The position numbers were made by a program, and so were the translations under genes. Under the pieces are notes generated by a model, which saw only the letters and a program-made list of their open reading frames with translations, ran no database searches and was not told the DNA's origin. Source: Elusimicrobiota bacterium (GTDB taxonomy: Bacteria > Elusimicrobiota > Elusimicrobia > FEN-1173). From it: a stretch of 64,000 bases of DNA. Numbering within the stretch: the stretch's first letter is position 1; every line of letters begins with the position of its first letter. The DNA lies in NCBI GenBank assembly GCA_016715645.1, contig JADJZR010000001.1:1-64000 (forward strand), read 5' to 3'. Below are positions 9,291 to 17,719 of the stretch, piece by piece.

Positions 9291-10939
9291 AGAAAGTTTT
9301 CCAGGGTGTTGAACTCATAGCCCATGGGATTAGTTGTGAAGTCGATGGCCGCCACTTCTCTAATCACCCCGTCCAGCATTTCCATCGTCGACCGACTCAG
9401 AACCGCGCTCCCCGCGAGGCGTTCCCGGTCGGATTCTTGGCGATTTAGATCGATAGATTTGATGTTCAATTCTGCCAGGGTTTTCAATTCACCCGCATCT
9501 GTTACACCGTTTGAATTGGAATCGACCCACACGCGCAGGTCGTTGTATTTTTCATCCTGGGCATCGAAAACGTTGTCTTTATTTGTGTCCAGGGTTTTTA
9601 GCGCTTCCAAACCGTCTTTGACGCCATCAGTAAAGAATTCGGAAATCGTTTCGGTGATGTCGTCGATTTGGCCGTTGTGGTTTTTGTCCAAAACCAGGAT
9701 GCCGTCTTGGGGGCTCACCCACGCCGTCGCTTCTTTGAAACCGTCCGCGTCAACATCGAACAACACCTTTGAATCCGCAAATGAAATCAGTTTGACCCCG
9801 TCGCCATTCAGGTCCAACACCAAGGGGTCAATGTTCAAGGTCGTCCGCGCGTTCACGCTCGCGCTGTGGAAATCCGACAGGTAAACGTAATCTGCCGGGG
9901 TGGTGATCTGTCCCGTCATGCGGAACCGTTGAAGTTCGTCGTTGAATTTCAGCTGAGACAGTTCGTTGTTCCCCGGACGAAAAAAGTCAGATGCGATCCC
10001 CGCCATCGCCACGTTGTCGTAGCCGTTGCCGTTCAGAATAGCCGCGGCCATCTCAATGATAAATCCCGGTCCCCCCTTGATCACACCGTTCAGGAACGAC
10101 AATCTACCTTCAGCCGAATTGATCAAAACATTCCACCCACCGATGGTAAGATTCAATAGGGAATTGTTCACGGGCACTTCGGCGACTTTCCCGTGATTCC
10201 ACTGTTCTTCCGTTGTCGCGTGGATTGTCTTATACATCAGCTCGGCGCTGTGTTGCAATTTGAGGTTAAAGAGTTTTGCCGTCAGAGGAGAAGCGACACC
10301 AAGCTCGATCAACGTCATCATGTCCGACATCGGTGTATCCAGGGGCATCCTGTACGCCGTTCCGATCTGCGTCCCCACTTTGGATACGATGTCTCCCGTG
10401 GAATTGAAAGAGGTGATCCGATCCTTATAGCTTTCCATGGCGGCCGCACTGGTGTAGGTCCCGGACGCGACATTCATCTCCGTTTCCAAAAGCCCCAAGA
10501 CCTCTTTCGACCCCGGCGCGTTCTCCGCAAAGCACTCTTGCGAACCTGTTGCCACGGTGACCAATTGCGCAAGGTAGCCGCCCAAGGAGTGGCCGGATTG
10601 AGAGATGTTGTTTGGATTTTTGGGATCACCGAATTTTTCTTGAACTTTGTTGGCAAACTCCAAAGCGTTGGTAAACTGGTTTGGAATCTTATACCGTCCA
10701 ATCATGAGATCGGCAATCAAATCCCAAAAATCTGTTGGTTCAGTACCGCGGTGAACAGTAACAACCTTGTTCGTGGACAGATTTCGATATGCGACCCCAA
10801 AATAACCGCTTGTACTCAGACCAAATTCATCTGAGGTGATAATTCTGGTCCAACCATCTGGCGCAAGTCCACCTTCTTTATCATAGCTCTGCCAACTCAA
10901 ATAGGAAAAAAGGTCCGCTTCTTCTCTAGTGAGTGCCAT
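9269..10939 (-). CDS. Lipase (class 3-like) fused to FrpC-like RTX core, truncated by the insertion
   Basis: Residues about 1-200 form an alpha/beta-hydrolase resembling class 3 lipases: VVTVHRGTEPTDFWDLIAD supplies the oxyanion region and ISQSGHSLGGYLAQL the GxSxG nucleophile Ser. Residues about 290-550 are the same core as in the gene at 7075 (AILNGDGYDNVAM, LDLNGDGVKLISFADSKVLF, DKNHNGQIDD). The final residues LVLLQIM come from the insertion sequence. A secreted phospholipase or lipase effector is likely. As drawn, the truncated product keeps the lipase domain and might still be active, but has lost its native C-terminus. Confidence 0.8.
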   Translation of the reverse strand: MALTREEADLFSYLSWQSYDKEGGLAPDGWTRIITSDEFGLSTSGYFGVAYRNLSTNKVVTVHRGTEPTDFWDLIADLMIGRYKIPNQFTNALEFANKVQEKFGDPKNPNNISQSGHSLGGYLAQLVTVATGSQECFAENAPGSKEVLGLLETEMNVASGTYTSAAAMESYKDRITSFNSTGDIVSKVGTQIGTAYRMPLDTPMSDMMTLIELGVASPLTAKLFNLKLQHSAELMYKTIHATTEEQWNHGKVAEVPVNNSLLNLTIGGWNVLINSAEGRLSFLNGVIKGGPGFIIEMAAAILNGNGYDNVAMAGIASDFFRPGNNELSQLKFNDELQRFRMTGQITTPADYVYLSDFHSASVNARTTLNIDPLVLDLNGDGVKLISFADSKVLFDVDADGFKEATAWVSPQDGILVLDKNHNGQIDDITETISEFFTDGVKDGLEALKTLDTNKDNVFDAQDEKYNDLRVWVDSNSNGVTDAGELKTLAELNIKSIDLNRQESDRERLAGSAVLSRSTMEMLDGVIREVAAIDFTTNPMGYEFNTLENFLVLLQIM

Positions 10940-12059
10940 GTTTCTTCACCCCCTTCATATTGTTCATGAAACTATAATGATGTGTCTCTTTCATCAATGG
11001 CAATACTTCTTCAATCAATCTTGGTGAGATTTTGAATTTAAGAAAATCGTCGAGATTGGTGCGGACGTGAATTGAATAGTCCACCCCGCCTTTTTTCTTT
11101 ATCCAAACAGAAGATCCTCTTTCAAGTATCTTCGTTGTTAAAATATCAGGCCCAATCTCAATGGAAAAATAATCATAGTCTCGATAATAACTATTGCTGT
11201 ATTCCTCCAGAGTAATGCCACTGTGAGAAGCCCCTCTCCCTCTTCCATTGCCATCAGTCCAATAATCCAATGTTGCTAAACGAAAATTTTGGCTGTAGCG
11301 GGTTTCCCACCCCAACCCATGTGGGTTGTATGCCATTTCTTTACGATATTTCAATTCGTCTGGCGGTACATAAAATTCCCCCACCTGCTTGGGGAAACCG
11401 AATTTTCCGAACCCACCCCCCATAACGTATGAGATATCTGGAACATCCAATCCCAACCCTTTTTCCATCAACATATTTAAGTAACACCGCTGTTTAACCC
11501 CCTCCGTCTTCAACCGAAACTCCATCACATGCATTCCCTTATCCAGGGGATACACATGGCTCTCGGGGTAATGAAACTTCTTTGCGAACTCTTCACTATA
11601 AACAATGAACCCCACGTCATATATTTTTGTCGCCGCTTCCAAGTTTTCGGGCTTGCCAAGGAAATCCCAATCCACATAGTTCGTACAAAGAACCGACTTT
11701 ACTCCTGAGGCTTCCGCTACAGCCTGCTGATCCCGTTCATTCTTGAAATGTTGCTGTAAAATCCCCGCCGACAGAGAAAGTGGATTTTCCTGAGTGTCCT
11801 TCGCATTGGATAGAGAGTCAATGTCTTTTTTGGAAAGCCTGTCATATTTGACCGACTCCACCAAAATCCCAGTCATGGGATCTTTGAACCGCTGGACCTC
11901 AACACCCCGCCAAGCTCTTTTTCCAACCACATACCCAAATGAGTACAAACCGTAGCCGACCGCGATGATCGCAACGATGGTATTGAAAATCCTTGTCCAC
12001 CCGTTTAGGCGGGTCTTCCCCAAACCAGGCTCAGTTGAAACCGGATCGTTTTTCGTCAT
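10926..12059 (-). CDS. Single-pass membrane protein of unknown function, coupled to the lipase effector
   Basis: About 377 residues from the ATG at 12059, which overlaps the stop of the preceding gene (ATGA). A hydrophobic segment at residues about 20-43 (IFNTIVAIIAVGYGLYSFGYVVG) is followed by a large soluble region with many aromatic residues (YYRDYDYFSIEIGPDIL) and no family I recognise. The 3-prime end runs 14 bases into the lipase gene. Tight overlaps on both sides place it in one operon with the effector, suggesting an accessory, export or immunity role. Confidence 0.7.
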   Translation of the reverse strand: MTKNDPVSTEPGLGKTRLNGWTRIFNTIVAIIAVGYGLYSFGYVVGKRAWRGVEVQRFKDPMTGILVESVKYDRLSKKDIDSLSNAKDTQENPLSLSAGILQQHFKNERDQQAVAEASGVKSVLCTNYVDWDFLGKPENLEAATKIYDVGFIVYSEEFAKKFHYPESHVYPLDKGMHVMEFRLKTEGVKQRCYLNMLMEKGLGLDVPDISYVMGGGFGKFGFPKQVGEFYVPPDELKYRKEMAYNPHGLGWETRYSQNFRLATLDYWTDGNGRGRGASHSGITLEEYSNSYYRDYDYFSIEIGPDILTTKILERGSSVWIKKKGGVDYSIHVRTNLDDFLKFKISPRLIEEVLPLMKETHHYSFMNNMKGVKKHGTH

Positions 12060-12988
12060 TTTTCTTCCACGCTCGCACAATGCAAATAACTGTCCAGGGA
12101 TTTCTCCCAAGCGGCCTTTGAATCAAAGTCCTTCACCAAAGGTTCATTGAGCGCCGTACCGCTGAGGGTGGCATAAACCAATTGGGCTCCATGCTGAACC
12201 ATGTAATGTGGGAAATAATTCGGAGGGCCGATTTTTCGTATTTCTCCGCAGACCTCCTTGATGTTTCTCGACGTTTGGGCCATTTCTTTAATGGCATCGA
12301 AAAAAAACTTCTCTTTTTCCTGTCCTATTTTACCCAAGTTGACCAGCTTCAACATTCCCACCGCTTGATGAGCCGAAGGATCCGCAACCCTTAAAGTGTC
12401 ATAACGGCCATACACACCGGCAATCGCCGAAATTTGAGCCGCTTTCTTGTAACTTCCTTCTTCGATACACTTCGCCAAGCTTTTGTATAAATCCGCCGGT
12501 GTGATTTTATTTGTGATCTTGGTCAATTCGACACATCCTAAATCGTTGAGAGATTCCAAATTCCCAGGGGCATCCATTCTCATGATCTTAGATTTCCCAA
12601 TGGTTTCCTCCGTTACCGTCACGCTTCCAAACGGAGACAGGGGAGCCCCTTTCGAGTGTGACAGCGAACGAATTGCCTTAAATCTCTTCAGAGTGGTTGC
12701 CATATTTCCTGAGCCTGCGGGAAGCAGAAATAAACTCAAAAATCCCAGCAGAAGAGCAGACCCAAAGACCGAAAGATATTCGAGCTTATTATTTCGCGAG
12801 GAAATAGACAGGTAAAGAAGGGGCCCAAATCCCCAAAAAACAACCATGGCCGCCACCCAAAGAATTTTCTTGCCTGGGGAAATATGTTTTGCCCTTGCAC
12901 AATGAACCAAAGCAATAATTGGTATCACGACGAAAAGAAGGCCCAGACAGGAATAAACCATCATTGCAACAAACAACAACCAGTTCAT
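12056..12988 (-). CDS. Membrane protein of unknown function, first gene of the effector operon
   Basis: The 310-residue protein has three hydrophobic segments at its N-terminus (residues about 3-30, 42-60 and 72-90). The first two (VIPIIALVHCARA, WGFGPLLYLSIS) resemble the PLDc_N helix pair found in many small membrane proteins. The rest is soluble and unrecognised, with helical character from about residue 160. A ribosome site (AGGA, about 9 bases upstream) supports the start. It overlaps the next gene by 4 bases and probably begins a transcript through 12059, 10939 and 7824. Confidence 0.7.
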   Translation of the reverse strand: MNWLLFVAMMVYSCLGLLFVVIPIIALVHCARAKHISPGKKILWVAAMVVFWGFGPLLYLSISSRNNKLEYLSVFGSALLLGFLSLFLLPAGSGNMATTLKRFKAIRSLSHSKGAPLSPFGSVTVTEETIGKSKIMRMDAPGNLESLNDLGCVELTKITNKITPADLYKSLAKCIEEGSYKKAAQISAIAGVYGRYDTLRVADPSAHQAVGMLKLVNLGKIGQEKEKFFFDAIKEMAQTSRNIKEVCGEIRKIGPPNYFPHYMVQHGAQLVYATLSGTALNEPLVKDFDSKAAWEKSLDSYLHCASVEEK

Positions 12989-13224
12989 TATTAAATCCTC
13001 AGGAATTCTGAAATGAAAACTCCATCTAGAATTTGTAGCTGTTGTCCGCGTGTTTCCTTAAACATCTCTCAAACCGCCAACCCCATCATTTGGCATGACA
13101 ACGCCCGCCCCTTTCTAACAGGGAAACCTCAACAAATCATCCCCCAACCTATACCGCTCAAGAAGGTAACATTTCACCAAACACATGTGAATACACATAA
13201 AAGTATTATGGTTATAATATGGAT
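12989..13224. other. Intergenic region upstream of the effector operon
   Basis: About 235 bases of lower GC content with no gene recognised. It must hold the promoter of the minus-strand operon starting at 12988, but no convincing -35/-10 pair stands out. Confidence 0.4.
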
Positions 13225-13243
13225 GGGGACGTACTCAGTTTAT
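13225..13243. repeat. Inverted repeat flanking the REP-associated transposase, left copy
   Basis: GGGGACGTACTCAGTTTAT here is exactly complemented at 14280-14298 beyond the transposase start. Such repeats are the typical recognition units of RAYT transposases. Confidence 0.85.
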
Positions 13244-14236
13244 CAGTTTTTGCAGGTCCGAATTGTCTCGAACAAGAACCTCCCCCCGAAATTTGGCCGC
13301 CGATGCTGATTGCACCGTCATCGCAGTCAACTGCCCCATGGACTGGCAGGTTTGGCCCTTGAACTGGGTGCCCAAATAGATGAGAGCCGCCTTGGCGTGA
13401 GTCACCGCGCCCTTCCTCCCCTTCCGTGAAAGCTCCTCCGGCAAAAGACCATAAACTTTGGCCACGCGGTTTTTTAATTCGTCCAAAGTCATTCCCGAAA
13501 TAACACTCGGTGCCGCCGTCTTTTCCAATTCTTTGAGGACGCCTTCCACGAAGCCGCCGCTCCCCAAGATCCGGGCGTCGGAAGCTTGGAGGTCCCCTTT
13601 TCTCACCCCCTCCCATTGCCCTGGCGATCGACCTAAACTCCGCAACAAACCTCCACCCGTTAAGTCGGCTCGCCTGCCCCCCCCTGCGCCCTCATTCACA
13701 AATTGGCGGTATGCGGTTTGGGCTTGTGCTCGGTTTTTTCCAAATCTTTCCCAAACTTCCCCCACCTCTTGAAATGCCCTCGTCTCCAATCCCAGGAGGG
13801 CGCGGTGCCCACTCCACCGAAATTGATCCAAAGTCTCCAGGGATTCCACGACTTTCCCTCGGAGCGGGTTGAGGTGAATGTAACGGACCAATTCCATGAG
13901 GTAAGCCTCCTCTTCGCAAAGGATGGCCTTGTATCGGTTCTGGAAAAGGTGTCCACTGCGGCGGTGACGCCAATTGAAGTAACCCGCATATCCTGTCATC
14001 AGGCGTCTCATGAGCGGCGGGGTTCCCTCTTTGCCTGCCTGTATGAGGAGGTGAAAATGGTTCGGCATTAAAACCCAGGCGAGACAGCGGCAAGCCGATT
14101 TTTTTAAGGATTCCTCCAGTCGCTCGATGAACTCTTGGTAATCGGGGGGGTCCGAAAAAATCGCCCGCCGTTCGATGCCTCTGGCCATGACATGATATAG
14201 CCCCCCGGGAACCAACAATCGCGATTGACGTGGCAT
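13235..14236 (-). CDS. REP-associated tyrosine transposase (RAYT, IS200/TnpA_REP-like) with extra C-terminal domain
   Basis: The N-terminal about 180 residues are a Y1 transposase domain: GLYHVMARGIERRAIF at the start, the HUH metal site in MPNHFHLLIQ, and the family motif YIHLNPLRGKVV, with a likely catalytic Tyr in RLMTGYAGYFNW. The C-terminal part (residues about 235-310, VAKVYGLLPEEL, AKAALIYLGTQF) resembles the DnaA-like DNA-binding domain often fused to these proteins. The gene lies between 19-bp inverted repeats and its last codons overlap the left one. RAYTs normally act as domesticated single-copy genes that mobilise REP elements. Confidence 0.9.
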   Translation of the reverse strand: MPRQSRLLVPGGLYHVMARGIERRAIFSDPPDYQEFIERLEESLKKSACRCLAWVLMPNHFHLLIQAGKEGTPPLMRRLMTGYAGYFNWRHRRSGHLFQNRYKAILCEEEAYLMELVRYIHLNPLRGKVVESLETLDQFRWSGHRALLGLETRAFQEVGEVWERFGKNRAQAQTAYRQFVNEGAGGGRRADLTGGGLLRSLGRSPGQWEGVRKGDLQASDARILGSGGFVEGVLKELEKTAAPSVISGMTLDELKNRVAKVYGLLPEELSRKGRKGAVTHAKAALIYLGTQFKGQTCQSMGQLTAMTVQSASAAKFRGEVLVRDNSDLQKLIN

Positions 14237-14279
14237 GCGGAGATACTACTCATCCAAGTTGATCATGTCAAGAAAACTT

Positions 14280-14298
14280 ATAAACTGAGTACGTCCCC
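14280..14298. repeat. Inverted repeat flanking the REP-associated transposase, right copy
   Basis: ATAAACTGAGTACGTCCCC is the perfect reverse complement of the repeat at 13225-13243; together they bracket a 1.07-kb unit. Confidence 0.85.
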
Positions 14299-14375
14299 TT
14301 ATTCCCTAGCAGTGAATTTCTCCCAGAGTTGAGGTCGATGTTTTCTGAGGAAACACCGAAAGGTTAAATTTATTT

Positions 14376-14415
14376 CAAATTGCGATTTGCAATTTGCGAT
14401 TTATTAATGTATACT
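14376..14415 (+). promoter_or_regulatory. Promoter with overlapping palindromic operator for the AbiEii-like pair
   Basis: A -35 (TTGCAA, 14387-14392), 17-base spacer and -10 (TATACT, 14410-14415) put the transcript start at or near the ATG at 14422, implying a leaderless mRNA. CAAATTGC (14376-14383) and GCAATTTG (14389-14396) form an inverted repeat across the -35, a likely autoregulation site. Confidence 0.65.
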
Positions 14416-14421
14416 TCTGCC

Positions 14422-14949
14422 ATGAGAGATCAATGCGTTTTAAAACCGCAAGACATTATGGTGCTTCTGAAAATATTAGTCTTGGAAGGACGTCCTTACC
14501 GGTTGGTGGATTTGGGTATGGAGCTGGGCCTTTCCCAATCGGAAATCAGTATGGGACTCGAAAGGGCCAAGAAGGCAGGTCTGATTGATTCCACGAAGAG
14601 AATACCCTTAAAATCCCCCCTGGAAGAATTCCTCATTCATGGCCTAAAATATGTTTTTCCAGCCGAACCCGGATCCATTGACCGAGGCATTCCAACGGCC
14701 CACTCGGCCCCTCCCTTGGCTCAGCGGATCGTATCCGAGAATCATGATCAACTTGTGTGGGCCTTTCCGGAAGGCCAAGTCCGCGGCCAAACGGTCCCAC
14801 CCCTTTACACCTCCGCTCCTCGGGCGGCGCTCAAGGATCCTAAGCTTTACGAGTGGCTTGCTCTTTTGGATGCCATGAGATTGGGTCGCGCACGGGAAAA
14901 AAATTTGGCCGCCGAACAGATCCGCAAGCGCCTTCATTTGGAAAAATAG
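14422..14949 (+). CDS. Winged-helix regulator, putative antitoxin of the AbiEii-like toxin
   Basis: The ATG at 14422 was chosen because the -10 element ends only 6 bases upstream, so upstream in-frame codons would not be transcribed. The 175-residue protein starts with a DNA-binding region (VLKPQDIMVLLKILVLEG, LGLSQSEISMGLERAKKAGL) of helix-turn-helix type. The C-terminal half is specific to a family that pairs with nucleotidyltransferase-like toxins. Its stop lies 5 bases before the toxin start. It probably represses its own promoter through the palindrome at 14376-14396. Confidence 0.7.
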   Translation: MRDQCVLKPQDIMVLLKILVLEGRPYRLVDLGMELGLSQSEISMGLERAKKAGLIDSTKRIPLKSPLEEFLIHGLKYVFPAEPGSIDRGIPTAHSAPPLAQRIVSENHDQLVWAFPEGQVRGQTVPPLYTSAPRAALKDPKLYEWLALLDAMRLGRAREKNLAAEQIRKRLHLEK

Positions 14950-14954
14950 GTTTT

Positions 14955-15641
14955 ATGCCCCACAAACACATTGAAATGCTGGCCACCGTGGCCCAGGGGC
15001 TTAAAACCCTCCGCGAACCGATGGCTTTTGTTGGCGGAGCAACCGTCGGGTTGCATATTGATGATCCAGCGGCTCCGACCATCCGACTTTCCGACGATGT
15101 GGATTGTGTTGTCGAAGTGGCCAGCCAACTGGATTTCCACAAACTGGAACAACATCTCACCGCGTTGGGGTTTAAGCATCCCCCCATCGAAGTGGAGGGC
15201 CCCCTCTGCAGACGCATCTTTGCGGGAATTCTTGTCGATTTCATGCCCACAGATGGAAAAATCCTTGGATTCAAAAATCGCTGGTATTCCGAAGGGTTAA
15301 AAAATGCAGTGCCTTATCGACTTCCCAACGGGCAGACGATCCACATTTTTTCGCTCCCCTATCTTTTGGCCACTAAGATCGAGGCTTTTTTAGGCAGGGG
15401 AAATAAAGACTACTATTCAAGTTCCGACGTGGAGGACATTGTTTCCATTTTAGACGGTTCGATGCACGTTTCCGATCACATATCCGAAGCGCCCCACAAA
15501 GTTAAAAAATATCTACAGGATCATTTTGCTCGTTTTGTATCGGATCGTTCCTTTTTAGAAAGCCTCGAAGGACATACCCTGAGCCCGGATCGGGCGAAAA
15601 GAATCATTAATTTGTTGGGTCATCTCGCGCGAAGCCTTTAG
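14955..15641 (+). CDS. AbiEii/DUF1814-like nucleotidyltransferase, putative toxin
   Basis: The 228-residue protein shows a nucleotidyltransferase fold of the AbiEii/AbiGii type: FVGGATVGLHID contains the GG motif and RLSDDVDCVVEV the DxD-like metal site, with a later acidic residue in GILVDFMPTDG. LPYLLATKIEAFLGRG and SSDVEDIVSILDG are characteristic of the family's C-terminal half. Members such as AbiEii and SanaT act as toxins of abortive-infection or toxin-antitoxin systems, modifying tRNA or nucleotides. The adjacent HTH gene supports that assignment. Confidence 0.72.
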   Translation: MPHKHIEMLATVAQGLKTLREPMAFVGGATVGLHIDDPAAPTIRLSDDVDCVVEVASQLDFHKLEQHLTALGFKHPPIEVEGPLCRRIFAGILVDFMPTDGKILGFKNRWYSEGLKNAVPYRLPNGQTIHIFSLPYLLATKIEAFLGRGNKDYYSSSDVEDIVSILDGSMHVSDHISEAPHKVKKYLQDHFARFVSDRSFLESLEGHTLSPDRAKRIINLLGHLARSL

Positions 15642-15669
15642 AAGACTCCTAAAAAAAGGATTTTCTAGC

Positions 15670-17604
15670 TTGAAACTTTCTCAAAAAAATAGAGGCCCCA
15701 AGCGGGCCGGGCTAAGTCCGATTCACCAACCAGGGGGCGTCGACTCTGTTGACCGGATACCGCGAGCCCTGTTGTTGGCGGTCGGGCTATTTTTAGGGAT
15801 TTTCACTTTTGGCGTTTATGCCCTGACCAGTTCGCGGACACTGATATCGTGCGGCGACTCGGCGGAACTAACCGCGGTGGCCGCCACCTTCGGCGTGGCC
15901 CACGCGCCGGGATATCCGCTTTTCACCGTTCTGGGTGGGCTGTTCACCGCTCTTGTTCCCGGTTCTCCCGCCTTCGGAGTGAACCTCTTTACTGCTTTTT
16001 GCGGGGCGTTGGCGGCGGTCTCGCTGTTTTTTCTTTTGGCCCGAATCACCGGGCAATGGGCCGCCGCGGCGGCCGGATCCCTCACCCTCGCGTTTTCTTA
16101 CCACTTTTGGCTCTACGCCCAAGTTCCCGAATTCTCGGCGCTCAACGCCCTGTTCATCGGCCTCCTTCTCATCAGCGTGTTGGCTCGCCGCTATTTTTTG
16201 ACGGCGTTTCTGGCGGGGCTGTCCATGGCCCATCACCATTCCATCGTGTTTCTTTTTCCGGGGCTCCTTCTTTTGTTTGCGATCGATATAAAATCAAAAA
16301 AAGTTTCTTTCACCCCCGCCCGTTGGGCCCAATTGGCTTTGTGTTGCGCCCTTGGGCTTTCCCCCTACCTGTACGTTCCCCTGCGGGCCCACGCCATGCC
16401 CGCGTTAAACGCCGGAACCGTCAACGACCTTTCCCGTTTCCTCGATCATTTTTTGCGGCGGGCTTACGGGGTCACGTCACTGACACCGGAATACGCCCCG
16501 TTTAACACGGTGGGCTTAGAATCATCCCTCAGGTTTTTTGGTGAATCTTTGGTGCGCAGTTTTTCGTGGGTGGGAGTGGTCCTGGGAGTTCTGGGATTTT
16601 TTGTTTTGTTGTGGCGGTCTCCAAAACTTTTTGCGGCGGTGGGATCCGCGGCGGTGTTGGCGGGGCCCTTTTTTCTGGCCTGGGCCGGCATGCCGGCCGC
16701 GTCGGCGGTTCTAAAAACCATTTTGGAACGGTTTTTTGTGGCCTCGTTTTTCTTGTTCGCGGTGGGGATCGGGGTGGGGTTAGCCCGGGTGGCGGATAAA
16801 ATAAAATCGTCCGGGTTCGGACGGTCCTTTCCGGTCGGGGCCAGAACAGTCTCGCTGGGCGTGTTGCTCCTCCTGCCCTTTTCACTGATGGGCCATCATT
16901 TCTCACGGTTAAACTTGAGAAATTTTGGCCTGTGCGAAGTGTATGGGCGGGACCTCTTCGCGTCACTTTCTCAAGACGCGGTGGTTTTCGTGCATGGGGA
17001 CAATTCGTTGTTCACCCTCTGGTATTTGCAACGGCTCGCCGGGGCCCGACCGGATCTGAAAATTCTAAATTCCAGCATTAGCCCTCCCTATGCCGACCAT
17101 TTAAGGGCTCATTTTCCTGAACTGGGGATCGCGCCGGGATTCACCCCAACGCTTCAGGAACTGATCGCCAAAACCCAGGGGAAGTTTCCGCTTTATATCG
17201 TTGGGATTCCAGGATCGGACTTTAGAGAACTGGGCCTGCTGGGAAACCCCTACCATTTGCGTCCAAGTGGGTTGGCCTTTGAGGTTGTGAACCGGTCGCC
17301 ATCGGACGAGGATTCCTTAACACCCGTCGCCATGGCGTTTGACGGAAGCGTGCCCAAAGATTGGCGGGACAATTATTTCGTGGAAGAAATCCTCTATCTC
17401 TACACCATCGGTCATTACAATCGATCGGTGATTCACGCCGCGCAGGGACATTTCCGGGCGGCCCACGAAGCCGCCCTCATGGCTTTGAAAGTGGATCCTC
17501 AATTCGAATTGGCAAGGGATCTCGGAGGTCGGATGTTGAAAAAAATCAACAGCAGACCCTCCCCTCCTCAATCAATCCCTCCGGGAGGGAAATCTTCAGG
17601 TTAA
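15670..17604 (+). CDS. DUF2723-family polytopic membrane protein
   Basis: The 644-residue protein begins with TTG 28 bases after the toxin gene. It has about ten transmembrane segments in residues 30-420 and a C-terminal soluble part. The N-terminal signature SSRTLISCGDSAELTAVAATFGVAHAPGYPLF is the hallmark of DUF2723 (cited in parts: CGDSAELTAVAATFGVAH, APGYPLF), a GT-C-like fold related to TMEM260 and protein O-mannosyltransferases. Asp/Glu in GDSAE would be the catalytic site. Surface-protein or lipid glycosylation is likely; the substrate is unknown. Confidence 0.8.
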   Translation: MKLSQKNRGPKRAGLSPIHQPGGVDSVDRIPRALLLAVGLFLGIFTFGVYALTSSRTLISCGDSAELTAVAATFGVAHAPGYPLFTVLGGLFTALVPGSPAFGVNLFTAFCGALAAVSLFFLLARITGQWAAAAAGSLTLAFSYHFWLYAQVPEFSALNALFIGLLLISVLARRYFLTAFLAGLSMAHHHSIVFLFPGLLLLFAIDIKSKKVSFTPARWAQLALCCALGLSPYLYVPLRAHAMPALNAGTVNDLSRFLDHFLRRAYGVTSLTPEYAPFNTVGLESSLRFFGESLVRSFSWVGVVLGVLGFFVLLWRSPKLFAAVGSAAVLAGPFFLAWAGMPAASAVLKTILERFFVASFFLFAVGIGVGLARVADKIKSSGFGRSFPVGARTVSLGVLLLLPFSLMGHHFSRLNLRNFGLCEVYGRDLFASLSQDAVVFVHGDNSLFTLWYLQRLAGARPDLKILNSSISPPYADHLRAHFPELGIAPGFTPTLQELIAKTQGKFPLYIVGIPGSDFRELGLLGNPYHLRPSGLAFEVVNRSPSDEDSLTPVAMAFDGSVPKDWRDNYFVEEILYLYTIGHYNRSVIHAAQGHFRAAHEAALMALKVDPQFELARDLGGRMLKKINSRPSPPQSIPPGGKSSG

Positions 17605-17663
17605 GGATAAACTGGACATTTGGCCGAGCCAAGACGCGAGGATTTGGGTGACTGGTATACAAC

Positions 17664-17704
17664 AAAAACGGGCCGCCTCTCCTGATCGGAGAGGCGGCCC
17701 GTTT
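17664..17704. terminator. Bidirectional rho-independent terminator
   Basis: A 15-bp perfect stem (ACGGGCCGCCTCTCC with its complement) and 5-base loop lies between convergent genes ending at 17604 and 17720. It is followed by TTTTTG on the minus strand and GTTT on the plus strand. Confidence 0.85.
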
Positions 17705-17719
17705 GACCTTCAGGTCAAT

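Larger units (their letters stand above)
7824..10939 (-). pseudogene. Lipase / FrpC-like-core exoprotein gene split by the ISL3 element
   Basis: The 5-prime part is the open frame at 10939-9269; the 3-prime end lies at 7905-7824 beyond the insertion. Joined across one copy of AGAAAGTT the gene encodes 576 residues ending LENFLSVQALSQDG..STFLVQDQNDKMEMAA. This matches LENYLGVKALSQEG..STFLVQDPNG of the giant paralogue, but stops where that protein enters its RTX repeats. The start overlaps the upstream gene by 14 bases and the stop overlaps the downstream gene (TAATG). Confidence 0.85.

Noticed and set aside
14380..14421. Earlier ATG at 14380 for the HTH regulator
   Set aside because: The codons would overlap the -35 and -10 elements, which place transcription start at about 14422.
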